From assembly GCF_026914265.1 (NCBI RefSeq), contig NC_069124.1:70542402-70606401 (forward strand): DNA of 64,000 nt, read 5' to 3'. Origin of the DNA: Mya arenaria. Lineage: Eukaryota; Mollusca; Bivalvia; Myida; Myidae. Positions 26,560 through 37,570 of this stretch are shown piece by piece (position 1 is the stretch's first letter; every line of letters starts with the position of its first letter). The notes under the pieces were generated by a model. That model was not told the origin of the DNA. It did no database searches and saw nothing but the letters and a program-made list of their open reading frames with translations. The position numbers were made by a program, and so were the translations under genes.

Positions 26560-27475
26560 TATACAACTTTCAAAATCATAGCAATGCTCACAGTTGAGTC
26601 TTATGGTTTAACATGAGGGTCGGCATATCCCACATTTAGTGTATGGACTCTCCGTGAATGCGGCCAACATAGTTTCTAGCAATGTCATAGATTTTGGATT
26701 GATAGTTACGTACGACCAATTGACTGCCTCGCATTTTTGTGTTGTAGTGATAAACTGTGTATATTTTACTTTAACACACCTGGGCATGTAGTTATTTGCT
26801 TGTTCGGCATTTCCGTAACATACTTCCCGGGAGCATTAACATTAGTCACAGTAGCCTTTGAAACTCAAAATTGTAGTTCCCATGGCTGTTTTGCCATTTG
26901 GGACTTTAATGTCGCCATTGTGTTTGTTATGGTCGTTTTTTTTAATTCGGCTATACAGTAAGGCTGCACCATTTAAAACCCAATTCGCAAGTTGGACTTT
27001 GTATTGCCAGTCAACATACCTTTTAGAACTGACTTTTATTAAATTAATGCCTTGGCGAGTTACCATAGTGCCTAGGTCCCTAGTTTGCCCTACTATGTGC
27101 TGTTGTGTTCTGTTTACGGCGGCATGACCCAGTAGTGTAATTGGCTATGTTTATTTCATGGGGTATTACTCTGCTGGCCGCTTCATTCCATTTACCATTT
27201 ATCACTGATTTTGTCTATACGTGATACACAAGCGGAACAATATGAAACTGACAGGTGACATGTTCACCCTAGTTTTTGGAAGTCCTAAATTGCATCATAC
27301 TATTCTCATTGATAGCCATAAGGACACGCTTAACTTTGTAACCTTACTTGTGCATACCTTGTATACTCGGAGCAATGACATTGACCGTATTCAGGATACG
27401 GCAGGCACCGGTATTACCAAACTTAGTACTTAAGATACTATTTCGAAGCTAACAATGGCTTTTGCTGCCCTCCGG
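26560..27475 (-). pseudogene. relic of a transposon-encoded protein (possibly Mutator-like)
   Basis: Minus-strand reading from 27475 gives MPEGSKSHC, a stop, then FGNTGACRILNTVNVIAP, another stop, and degenerate coding-like text. Near 26720-26640 two adjacent frames give KCEAVNWSYVTINPKSMT and then ARNYVGRIHGESIH, as expected for a frameshifted coding sequence. The wording resembles, from memory, large transposase-like proteins of mollusc genomes that carry KCE-VN-like and NPK-like motifs. Several stops and at least one frameshift make it non-functional. The stretch is visibly less AT-rich than its surroundings. The family assignment is tentative. Confidence 0.35.
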
Positions 27476-29395
27476 CATAGACCCTGATACTTAACCTCCT
27501 CATACAGCTTAACATGTTTGCCTACATAATGAAAAGAGATACATTTGAATTTCTCTTGCAAAAAAGAACATACTTCTTAGAGGCAGAGTCATTAATCTTA
27601 AGTTTACCATGATATGCACTGTTGAAAGTTTTATGGGTTTTTTCATTAACAGAGAGTCTATCATCTGAAACATCAACTCCCCATTGTACCGTCTGTATTT
27701 GGACAGGTCTGGGTTTGGTTTGTTACTACAGGAGATTTGAAACCTGTCAACAAACCTAAAAGTGGGAAGCCAATAATTCCGTTTGTGAGTGGGTAATAAA
27801 TCAGAACAGAACAAAACAGACCATTTATTTGACTTAAGCCCTTTAAATGGGTAGTCGTACAAACAAGTATACCAACGCACATGAGACATGTCAGATGGGC
27901 AGCATACATGCTAATCAATATTATTTCCATTAACATAAAAGTTGGTGAGAATGGTCAATATTTATATATTCATATTTATTTTAACAAAGGCAACAGTATT
28001 ATTTTTTTATAAATAAGGGTGGTTTTAGGGTATAATTACATTTAAACGTTGTCCTCTGGAATTTTAACTATTAAATGACATAGCAAATAGCATATACAAT
28101 GGATACTGGTAATAATTCATATAAAGCATTTTATGAACCTTTTTATGAATGCATTTTTATGATTAATTGGCAATGATATCATATAAAACCCTTATTTAAA
28201 CGTTTAATAAATGAACAGTATAATACAATTATTGACTGCAAAGCAAATGAATATGATCTGATATTCACTAGTAGAAAGTCATATGTGTTTTACCAACGAG
28301 TCTTAGATCATATTCTATGGACCCTTAGTCAACAACTCTTTTGTATATGACAATACTATTTTTGTATCCAAGTTTGTTATGAACACTCAAGAAAAAAACA
28401 CAAGCAGTAAGTATTCATGATAAACTTAAAAAATGTGTATATCAAATCTTCTCTAGATGACTTCTTTTCCTGATTAACGTCAGTCGCAACAGAATATTGG
28501 GATTGTCAATAAACGTATCCCAGCTTCGACTGCGCTAACGTCTGTCTGTAATACGTGCATCTCATATGAATTAGGCGTTATTTATAGACCATGAATATGA
28601 GTAGGAAAAACCGCAAAGTCATAAAAAATAGCATATATATTGCGTAGCAGATAGTGCTACGGATCAATGAGGGATTGTGCATTTATATGTCATATAATAA
28701 AATATTTTAAAAGTCACATAATGAAGGCACGCGTAACAATTCCAAACAAGATTTATTATTTTAGTTTCCTTTTTGAGAGCAAAAAATATCATAAATTGTT
28801 TCACAAAACGAAAATTGAAACCAGCAGGCCAAAACATACACACTTGATAAGCATTGTGTTTTAGTTTCTTTCAAAGGTTAGAACACGAAAAGCGAAATAA
28901 AAAATGAAGGCTAAAATGAATATATACATGTAGATGTATCAATTAAAAAAAAATCCTTCAAAAATGGTTTCTTAACGGTCGAAAGCGAATCTTTTCTTAT
29001 TTAATTCTCAAAACAATCCCTGCGGTATGTGATAATATTCCCATATCACTCCTTTTTTAACCAAAATCATATAACACAGTTTGTAATACGGACATTTGGG
29101 CTAGTACCTATATTGAATGTTTAAGCAATTCACTAAGAGTATATACGATGAAAACTTTAACAGGTACAAAGTTATGCTTGACCAAATGGTTATTTATTTT
29201 TATTGGTAAATTATCATCTTTTCCCTTAAAGCGACCAGCACTGTTTGTTGAAAACTTTTAAACTTAATTTTGTTTTCAGTTTTTATCAAAATAAGTATCT
29301 AAATTATACACTCAATACGAAACGTTGGTCACTTTTTAATAGAAATTACATTAAGAATATATCTAGTATCTTGGGTACTTTATCAACCATGGATC
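27476..29395. other. non-coding sequence, possible upstream part of the relic
   Basis: A 126-codon minus-strand ORF at 27509-27889 lies immediately upstream of the transposon-like relic and could be part of it, but I recognise no motif. The rest is AT-rich without structure. Confidence 0.3.
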
Positions 29396-29599
29396 TCAAA
29401 TTACAGGAAACTTACTAAGAACATCTGCAATTGGGAAACGGTTGATAATGCAACGGATATCACGTAACCACCCGTTTAATTGACGACATTGGGCCGATTG
29501 TTCAGAACTTTGTTGACACGTTGTTATGGTTACTTCCGAAACGTAATTACTCTGACTGTTTAATGTGCGCGTTTGCGATCTGCAGTACTTCTTACACAT
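29396..29599 (-). CDS. candidate isolated exon, product unknown
   Basis: A minus-strand ORF starts at a good ATG (CAAAATGTG) and reads a polar, cysteine-containing sequence (CKKYC, TTCQQSSEQSAQCRQLNGWL, RCIINRFP). Its in-frame end is a perfect donor consensus (CTTA|GTAAGT near 29412). No partner exon was found and no domain is recognised. It could be a single exon of an unrelated gene or chance. Confidence 0.2.
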   Translation of the reverse strand: MCKKYCRSQTRTLNSQSNYVSEVTITTCQQSSEQSAQCRQLNGWLRDIRCIINRFPIADVLSKFPVI

Positions 29600-30172
29600 T
29601 TTGAGACAACTGTTTTAGCTGAACTTGTGTATATTTGGATAGATGAGCACATAATCAACTATTTCATGTTTACAAGTTATAAACGATGCCGTTAACAAAT
29701 TTGCTTACTTAAACAAAGTTCTGAACAATTTCTGGTGTTTCAATGTGCCGATTCCCTGACCGACGCATACCGTTGACCATGTTGAACCAATATTCTGATT
29801 CCCTAAAATGACCGTAATAAAGCTTCACTATGGCCTCCGGAACTGTCCATTGTTGTCTTATTTGTAACGTGTATTTTATAATCTCTATTTAATAAGTAAT
29901 TGGAGTTATATTTGCAATATTATCAATAATTAGGTATGTTTGAAATCAGAGTGTGCAATCATTAATTTCAACATAATGGAAACATTGTATACAAGTTTAG
30001 GTAGTGAATTCATCTTCATAAACTATAAGTTATTCTTACGTCATATAAAGCAACAAGGCGCCTAAAGGTCAATAAATTACATATGAAACACTACTTGAAA
30101 AATGATTGTATAGTATAATGCCTGCAACTGCATATGTAAGCACGCATACACGCATTGGAACATATTAAATAC
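29600..30172. other. region 3' of copy C
   Basis: Just downstream of the stop of copy C. I see no coding sequence and could not place a reliable polyadenylation site. Confidence 0.35.
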
Positions 30173-32190
30173 TTAATTATCCTTCTGGCAGAGAAACTTA
30201 TGGATGTTTAAACAACTCTCTCCATTAAACCGATAGGAAAGCGGAGACATGTACGCCATACAAGCATCCGTTATCCCCGGTTGCCCGAGCGCCCAGTTAA
30301 AATCAACCGCACTTCCGTCGTGCCACTCAAACACGCCATTGCTGCTACTGTATCGTCCCGACAGGTAGACGGGAAACGTACTACTGGATCCAGTGTAAGC
30401 CACGAGGTTGTTTAGGTCAGACTCGTTCTTTACTGATCCCAGATGAGCACCGCTACCAAAATTAGTGCAAAACTGTGCTGCGTATGAGTAATCCCTGTAT
30501 GCGACGAACCCATTGTTGGTGTTTGTGTAAATGCGGTAACAAGTTGACTGCACCAGCTCCCATGTAGAAGGGCACTGACAGCGGGGTCCGACATTGTAAC
30601 TGCTAGGACATAGACACGAGTATGACAACAGTCCGTCCACACAAACACCACCATTCAGGCAAGGATTGGACGCACAGTGGTCGATGTCCACGTCACACCT
30701 GTGGCCCATGTAGCCGGTTGGGCATGCACACTTAAAGCTACCGATAGCGTCTGTGCAAGTGCCGCCGTTCAAGCAGGAGGAGGGTGTACAGTCGTCCTTC
30801 CCGTTTATGTATGTGGTCCAGTCCGGGGAACTCTATAAATTTTACATGAAGTCGAAACAATGGCTATACTAGATTCTCAATAAAAGGTATAACTGCCTAA
30901 TAACGGCCATCGAAACACGAGTTTACAGAATTACCGATTTCTTTAAATCTCCCTTACATTTAACAATTACGAAATTACTCATCGGGTCAAAAATTAGTAT
31001 ACACATAAACACGTTCTAATTGGTCAGTTTCAAAAACACCAATATATTTACAGATGTATATAGGATATCAAATCGAACGAAATGACTAAAAAAGCAGACA
31101 GTGTGTAACATGATTAATTGGCGTATTTTCTCTAAATTTACCTAGTTACGAACATTTCTGTAGCAAATAGGATTTACGTTCAAATCATGTTATATTTGCT
31201 CTGATATGTGAAATATGTTCTTCAGATATAATATCTTAGAGCTACAAACAGTTCGTTTTGCCATAAGTTCTGAGCAGTTTGAACAAAAACGGCGTCAAAT
31301 TTAATCTTATTACATACAGTAAGGGTTAAATTAATCCCTTTCAATTTAAAATCGAATACAAAATAAACCCTTAAAATACTATTTGTGAATGGCACCTCAA
31401 TAAAACGTTCCACAAATTATCTTTAGACCGACATTGCTTGAAATGCGTGTCTGTTAAAGCCTCAATATATACATGTATTTCAAGAAGATTAGATGACAAC
31501 CACCGATCAAAAAATGTAAAATTATATTATCTATTTGAAGAGATGTTCATCTTTTAAATGCACCAAGCTTTTTACCATTTCCAAACATCCTTTAATTTGT
31601 TTCAATTCAAGTTATATTATGATCTAAGGGAATTTTTGGTAGGAGTTGCCTTTTCACTGATTCACTAATCATAAGTTCAATAATCTTATCACGTAACGTC
31701 TGTAATATGTTGCACTGACATTGCTTGAACGTACATTTATTAATATCTGCAATATCATTATTTTTCATTATTACTTTTAACAAAAATATGTTAGCTGACC
31801 AATTAGAACAGTCGGCCAGTGTAAATTGAACAATTGGTTAAAGGTATATTTCTGAATATATGACTAGGAAACAAATAGTATTCTCACCTGAAGTTCACCC
31901 AATGGATTCCCAGCCATATCATACTGCTGGACGTCACTGAGGCGACACTGGTGCGTCTGTCTGTTGTACCAGACAAGAAGACAGCCGTCTGACAACCGAC
32001 ATCCGGCGCTGCAGTGAACCGGGGAATTCGCGAGTGTCTCCTGGTAAAAGCTGCTGTATTTGACACCTGGAACCCGTTTGAATAGCTCATTACTTGTTGT
32101 AGCATGTAACACATTTATTAAATGAAATAGTATTTTTGTTTTTAGAATTATACGAGAAAATATTTTCGAATTTCTTGTTATCAAAGCCAT
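30173..32190 (-). CDS. copy C: secreted PAN-EGF-EGF-C-type lectin-like protein
   Basis: Exon 1 is 32190-31888 (303 nt) and exon 2 is 30832-30173 (660 nt, TAA stop), with a 1055-bp phase-0 intron (CTTCAG|GTGAGA, TTTATAG|AGTTCC); about 320 residues. The N-terminus (MALITRNSKIFSR) precedes a hydrophobic signal segment (IILKTKILFHLINVLHA). The PAN/apple-like domain (CSAGC, GCLLVWYN, QCRLSD) fills the rest of exon 1. Exon 2 encodes the linker SSPDWTTYI, two six-cysteine EGF domains and a long-form lectin-like domain (CPSTWELV, AAQFC, FEWHDGS, NWALGQPG, FLCQ). QPG stands where EPN or QPD is usual, and NGESC replaces WND, so Ca-dependent sugar binding is doubtful. The ATG starts MAL/MAI in both C and D, which supports this start. 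Confidence 0.85.
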
Positions 32191-32222
32191 TTTTATTCGA
32201 TCCGTTTTGCGGTAGTACGAAA

Positions 32223-32259
32223 CCTGAACTGCTCTGATTTTTGTTTTCTTTATATAAAT
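32223..32259 (-). promoter_or_regulatory. core promoter of copy C (TATA plus initiator)
   Basis: Minus-strand TTTATATAAAG (near 32259-32249) is followed by AAATCAGAGC and, about 31 bp after the TATA start, AGTTCAGG. The start codon lies about 35 bp further. Spacing and intervening sequence agree with copies B and D. Confidence 0.65.
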
Positions 32260-33599
32260 TCATATTGGAATTGATTGTTAATTGATCTAACAGTTCCTAC
32301 ATGAATGTTCAACCATTGGTCCTTTTTATATTCAATATCTCTAGAAAACATATCTTTTTTCTACCTAAAAGAATGAAATCAGATCGATCTAAACAGATAT
32401 TTTGGTCTCCAAATTTCCACAGTAACAAGGCATGTAATAAGTTTGAAAATAATTTCAATAATAAATTGGGCCTTCTTTTTAAACCAGACTGAAGTAAAAT
32501 ATTAAGACATTACAATTCACTGATAATACATGTCCTTTTTGTTTCTTAAGTCGATAAGAGTTCAGTAAAATAGTATAAAGTGCCGGTGCTAGCTTGTTTG
32601 AGCTACATGTTACAATTTTCGACTTTGCTACTTTGTCAATTGATTGGTAACAAATGATTTGGAAAAGAAGTTTCGTTCAACGAATGCTAAATCAACCGAG
32701 ACTGGACTTCTTTCTTCCCACTCCTTCTTTACTTGGTAGTATTCTCTTTCCTCTCGTTAAAAGGTTATTCTCTGCTTTACACAAAGTTAGTGTTTGCCCT
32801 TCTTTTTCAACTATTTAGGAGGGCTAGATTTTTAAAATGTTTAGTTTCTTATTTGTGACGAATCGTTACTTATTGCTCAAACTACTCTTAATAATTAAGT
32901 AATTTGGTGTAACTGCGCAATGTCAGTGTCAACGCTTATTCAAAAGACGTAACTATATCCAGGGGGTAATTTTATTCTGATACAAACTCAAGGGTGGTTT
33001 CAAACAAAACGAAACATTTATCTTTTTACTGAATGAAGTTAAACAATGTAACATGCAATGTGTTGTGAAAGAAAAATACACAACCGAAGTTTTACACAAG
33101 TCTATTGTCAAATATACAGAAAACGTTTCAAAGAGGGAACAAGAAAAATATGCTAGAAGTAATCCACATTAAATGTTAGGGGGAAATCCGTTGTTATTTA
33201 TAACAAATGTGGAATGAAAGAGCAATTCTTCGCTACCTGAATATCCCGTAGTAATCTGCCAATTCGCTATCGCCTTGTCGCGCTATGCAGTGATTGACAT
33301 TTGAAAGCTGATGCAATTTGGGAGTGGCTAACAGTAAGTCGGTTAGAATCAATTAAGTAATTTCTTCATGAATAAGTCTTTACAGTTGTCTTTTGGAGTG
33401 TTTCACTTGTAACGCGCTACCAAGAATGACCTGATAGTTTTGGTGTGTAAGTTTATTTATACTCGCACTCGGGCAAGGCACATTCGACGAGTGCTCCGAT
33501 AAGATTGTTAGCCATATAAGGTTTTGAAACATAGTGCGCAGACAGAATTACAACAAATTACAACAAGTTAATGCCAAAAGAAATAAAACCATATCCAAT
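32260..33599. other. sequence upstream of copy C, distal flank not found here
   Basis: The block seen upstream of copies A, B, D and E is not visible within the first kilobase upstream of C. The nearest copies are the orphans at 35680 and 36451, so it may have been displaced by insertions. No genes are visible. Confidence 0.4.
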
Positions 33600-34065
33600 A
33601 GTCAGAGCTGTGGGACCACTCTAGATGTCATTCATCGTAGGGCCCGCGGCATTTGGGGTTCAAAATTACTCATTTTTATATATCCCACAAAACGGTGGAA
33701 ATAAAACTCCCCATTTGGCATCAAAAATATGTTTCAGTCACACTAGGGATGTGACGGGATCAAGCCATAATGCAGCCACTGTAGGGCACGGGCAGACCTT
33801 TAAAAACTCAACAACAACAACAACAACTGCGCAGACAGAATGTTACCCTTGTTAGAGCTTCCATGGCTCTTTAGCGTGCACCAGTGTAAAGCATTGTCAC
33901 ACGTCCGGGAGCTCTCGTTAACGTCCCGCCCGGAAGACGATTAGTAATTATTTTAGTGATATGGCGGACAATCGAACCTACGGCCCCTGGATTGACAGTC
34001 ACATGTGTTACCACGGATCCGCTACTAGACCTTTAACCAACGAGCTGCTACGCATGGTCGTGTGA
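33600..34065 (-). mobile_element. tRNA-derived SINE-like element with a conserved central domain
   Basis: Read on the minus strand it starts near 34065 with an A-box-like segment (TAGCAGCTCGTTGGTTAAAG, 34050-34031) and a B-box-like GGTTCGATTGTC (33979-33968). Downstream is GGGCGGGACGTTAACGAGAG and then TGGTGCACGCTAAAGAGCC, wording I associate with the conserved central domain of some metazoan SINEs (Nin-DC type). A short (GTT)n tract at about 33826-33808 follows, then a segment (33810-33720) that is repeated in the window near 43675-43735. Both termini are approximate. No polymerase III activity can be judged. Confidence 0.55.
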
Positions 34066-35679
34066 CCAGATTTGGCGAAGCGAACTGTTTGGGTTAGTGA
34101 TGAAATGATTATCGAGTACAATCGATAAATCGTCGCTGACAATGCTATGTCGGCGACAATTGATAGTGGTTGTCCAAAATCGATGTCGCTAATGTTTCTT
34201 CCGGTAACTACGTATTTTTTGTTACGCGGTAAAAGTAGAGTAAATGTTAATTTTTCTTTCCGGTAAATTCTCGTTGAGTTCATTTTAACAAGGGGGGTCA
34301 CTCTCTTACACAAATGCGTATGAGAACACTTTTGCTTAAAAACTTACAAACTCTCCCAAAATTACAAATTGTTTTTTATTGTTTATATATTTTATAAAAC
34401 CTCAATAATCTGTCTCTATGTACTGGTCCAGTCTTACCTGCAAATACCGGGGATCCCGGTTCGATGTATTCTGTTTTTGAAAACTGTTTTTGGTATCGTT
34501 TGTTATTAACAAATTTACTCTTTTTTTTGTGAAAGTTTTATGAAATTGAGATATTTAAATGAAATATTCAGTATAACATGATGCGGTGTGCATCATTTTG
34601 TAATCGATGTATTAAGAATATGTTGTGTTGTTATGTTTTTCGTTAAGTTATTAAAGACAGAAAAGGGCAATGAATACTTACTTACTGTTGAAAAAAGCAT
34701 GACTATAGCATCACACGAACTGATTCCAGGTTCAACCATATATATGATCATGATTATACTATGTATAAAAATGTATTCTTAAATTATATTATGAACTTTC
34801 GATTATTGTCCAATAGTAAATCGAAATACTTCGTTCGATTCGATTTTATTATTGATAGGAAATGGAGTCCGATTTTCAAACACTAGTTTGGGTTTGTTAT
34901 TTAACCGTAGGGGAATCACCATACTAGTTTGCGTCCTTCAAATATTGACCAAGACATCGTTAATCCGTATTGTTTGCACAATAAATAATACAACGATAAC
35001 AACTTTCAAACCATATTCATGCGCTACACTTAAAACAATACATTTTAATCAATTAAAACTAAAAAATAGCGTGCAGCACTCAACGGTTTCCGAAAATATT
35101 GCTCGGTCAAATATACTTCAGTAAGTTCCAACTGTTCATTATACGTGCTGAAATATAAGAAAAAATTCCACCGTTGCATGTTCACCCATTTTTGGACTGT
35201 GATTTACTGATGATACAAAGAGAAGTGTTATTACATTCTGTTATTTACGAGTCAAATTAAACTTGCTTAATGGCAAAAACATTTGTCAAAAGGATGGGGA
35301 ATTTACTATCGTTCGCATTGTCTCTGGAAATATATATATAAAAAAAGGTAAATAAGTAAGGGTTACAAAATTTGTTTTCAAACTGTTTAAGTCACCAAAG
35401 TAAGTTTACGGAACTACGCAAAAGTTTATTTGAAGGACCAAATAGTAAAATGTTTCAAAATTGCATCTTTTATTTTGTTTCGAGGTTCAATTTTAGCAAC
35501 CATAATACATACATCCGTACATACATACATACATGTGTACTGTGCATACATTAGTTTTTTATGTCTACTTTATTCAGTATGTATATAAAAAAAACTTTGT
35601 CTATGAACTGGATCATCACTCGAATACACAAATATGTGAAATATACTGCGTTAACCAGACACATTACAAAACATTATTT
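34066..35679. other. non-coding sequence
   Basis: No gene supported. 'ggatcccggttcgatg' near 34450 resembles a tRNA B-box but has no tRNA fold around it. The AT-rich ORFs at 34588-34782 and 34852-35124 match nothing known. A (CATA)n run lies at about 35512-35534. Confidence 0.4.
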
Positions 35680-35910
35680 GTTTGCTGTCTGAAGCGGATT
35701 TCGTAGATTGTTTCCTGCGGCATTGCTGACTTTGTTTGAAAAGTCAAAGTCAATAGATGGCAATTATTTCTGAAAATGCTTTCAAAAGTTCTTCACAGAT
35801 ACTTTCAGTGCATTTCAAATATTTGAATTTATTTCTAACAGGTTTGAGTTGGCAAATAATAGCAACCTGTCTACGTTTGATTCGATTTCAGAGCATTCTA
35901 TTCATAATAA
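35680..35910 (-). repeat. orphan copy 1 of the lectin-family distal flank
   Basis: Plus-strand landmarks match copy D best: gtttgctgtctgaagcggattt, then gattgtttcctg, then a distal part 'catttcaaatatttgaatttat', ttctaacaggtttgagttggcaaat and ctacgtttgattcg (copy D has ctacgtttggttcg). No PAN, EGF or lectin exon lies next to it. It marks a lost family member or the displaced flank of copy C. Confidence 0.6.
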
Positions 35911-36450
35911 AGCGTTAAAGTTTAAAAGTTAAAGTTAAAGATAAAAACAGCTTACGTATGTTACGTTGAGAGAGGTAGATGACAAGAATAGGTAGTGTTA
36001 TTTAACATATTAAACAAATGTCACCTTCGTCATGAAATATTTGCAGGGAATGATGTGAGATTGTATTTATGAGTCCATATCATGTACGATGTATCTTTCC
36101 GAAGACAATAAGCAGTTCAACCACCCGTAACAAAGCACTTAGTCAGTTATTCTACACCAAATAATATGAAAGGAAATATTCATAAAATAAAAAAATACAT
36201 ACAGGATAATTGTTTGTGTCAGTGTAAGAACGCAATATAACTTACCGACTGATCACAAAAAGTTATATATGACGAATTAAATATTCACTTTTGGTGTTCA
36301 CAAGGTGAAATAGTTTTCGCTCTGGGCGGAGCACACACTTACAACATACTGAGATGAGACAACGCTAATGAATGAAAAGCTTGGAAATACAAGCCTTCAT
36401 TATATTTGATTTTTAATATTCAATCATATACGGATAATTGCTATAGTTTT

Positions 36451-36600
36451 GTTTGCGATCTCCAGTGGTTTACATGATTTTTTTCCTGCTGTATTGTTAC
36501 GTTGGTTTGTGATTTTAGAAATATATATAGTTAATCAATTCATGTCCATTTTTTTCTAAAATTTCTTTTGATAGTTTTTACAAAAGGATTCCGTGAACTT
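36451..36600 (-). repeat. orphan copy 2 of the lectin-family distal flank
   Basis: Plus-strand landmarks: gtttgcgatctccagtggttta, then tttttttcctg, cgttggtttgtgatttta, ttaatcaattcatgtccatt. It has no associated exons. Same orientation as the other copies. Confidence 0.55.
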
Positions 36601-37570
36601 GAAAACATTAAAATGTTTTCTAACACTTAAAAATGAAATGACGTATATCTTTCAACAGCAATATCTCATCGTTTTCAAGCATATGCCCATACCCGATGTT
36701 GCCAAAACAAGGAGTCGTGTTACCCGTCATGACAACCGCCTTAAGTATATACTTTTTTATTTATACCGATATTTTCTTATTAAATGCTTATATTAAACAA
36801 TGCGAAATTTATATTTTTGTTGTTATTTTCAATTGTTTTCTTTTTATGAAAGGTTAATCATCAGAGAGTATTATTAAAGACTGCGAAGGCATTTATGAGC
36901 ATGCATATACTTTCTTAAGATATTTATGTTAATTTGTTTTACTTTAACATTATTTTACTCACAAAACGTAGCCTTTGTATTCTTTAAGCGCTTTGATTAA
37001 GACATTGTGAACAGCCTTTTGGATAACTATTTCACCTAATCTTTGCAACTCAATTGCCAAAGTGGCTCTATCAATGCCATTTTTTCTAAAGATTGTTCAT
37101 AATAGATCGTCCGTTATGTCAGGTCAATAACTAAGTCAATTTGTGAAATTTGTAGATTGCCGCTTTATATTCTCGAGTCGAATCTTCATGAAACTTTCCG
37201 TAGAGTTTGAAGGTTAAGGTCTTCATAAAATAACAATATATACGGTACTAATAAACCTAGAATAACCACGATCCCAAACAAGGCACCATTTAGTTCCAAA
37301 AATCCTTCAAAATTGTTCAAAATATATTAAACCGTTAACTCAGAATTGAATTTGGATAAAAATGGTAAATACGTAAGTTTAAGTCATAGTCTCATACATA
37401 TCTTAAATATAGCTTATTTCCGTCATTTAAAACTATAATGAAGGTCATATAATTTACATATTATCTAAGTGTCACAAAAGTTATTTAATCTATACCAATT
37501 CTTCTTCCGTTTACCACGAAGATGGATTCAATACTTTAATGGCCATGTGCACAACATATCAACGGATCAA
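36601..37570. other. non-coding sequence before the satellite block
   Basis: No coding or repeat structure supported. The ORF at 36593-36796 is AT-rich and unsupported. Confidence 0.4.

Noticed and set aside
27509..27889. 126-codon minus-strand ORF.
   Set aside because: No recognisable motif. It may belong to the transposon relic, but I could not support it as a gene.
34440..34470. tRNA B-box-like GGTTCGATGTA.
   Set aside because: No cloverleaf, acceptor stem or A-box at suitable distance.
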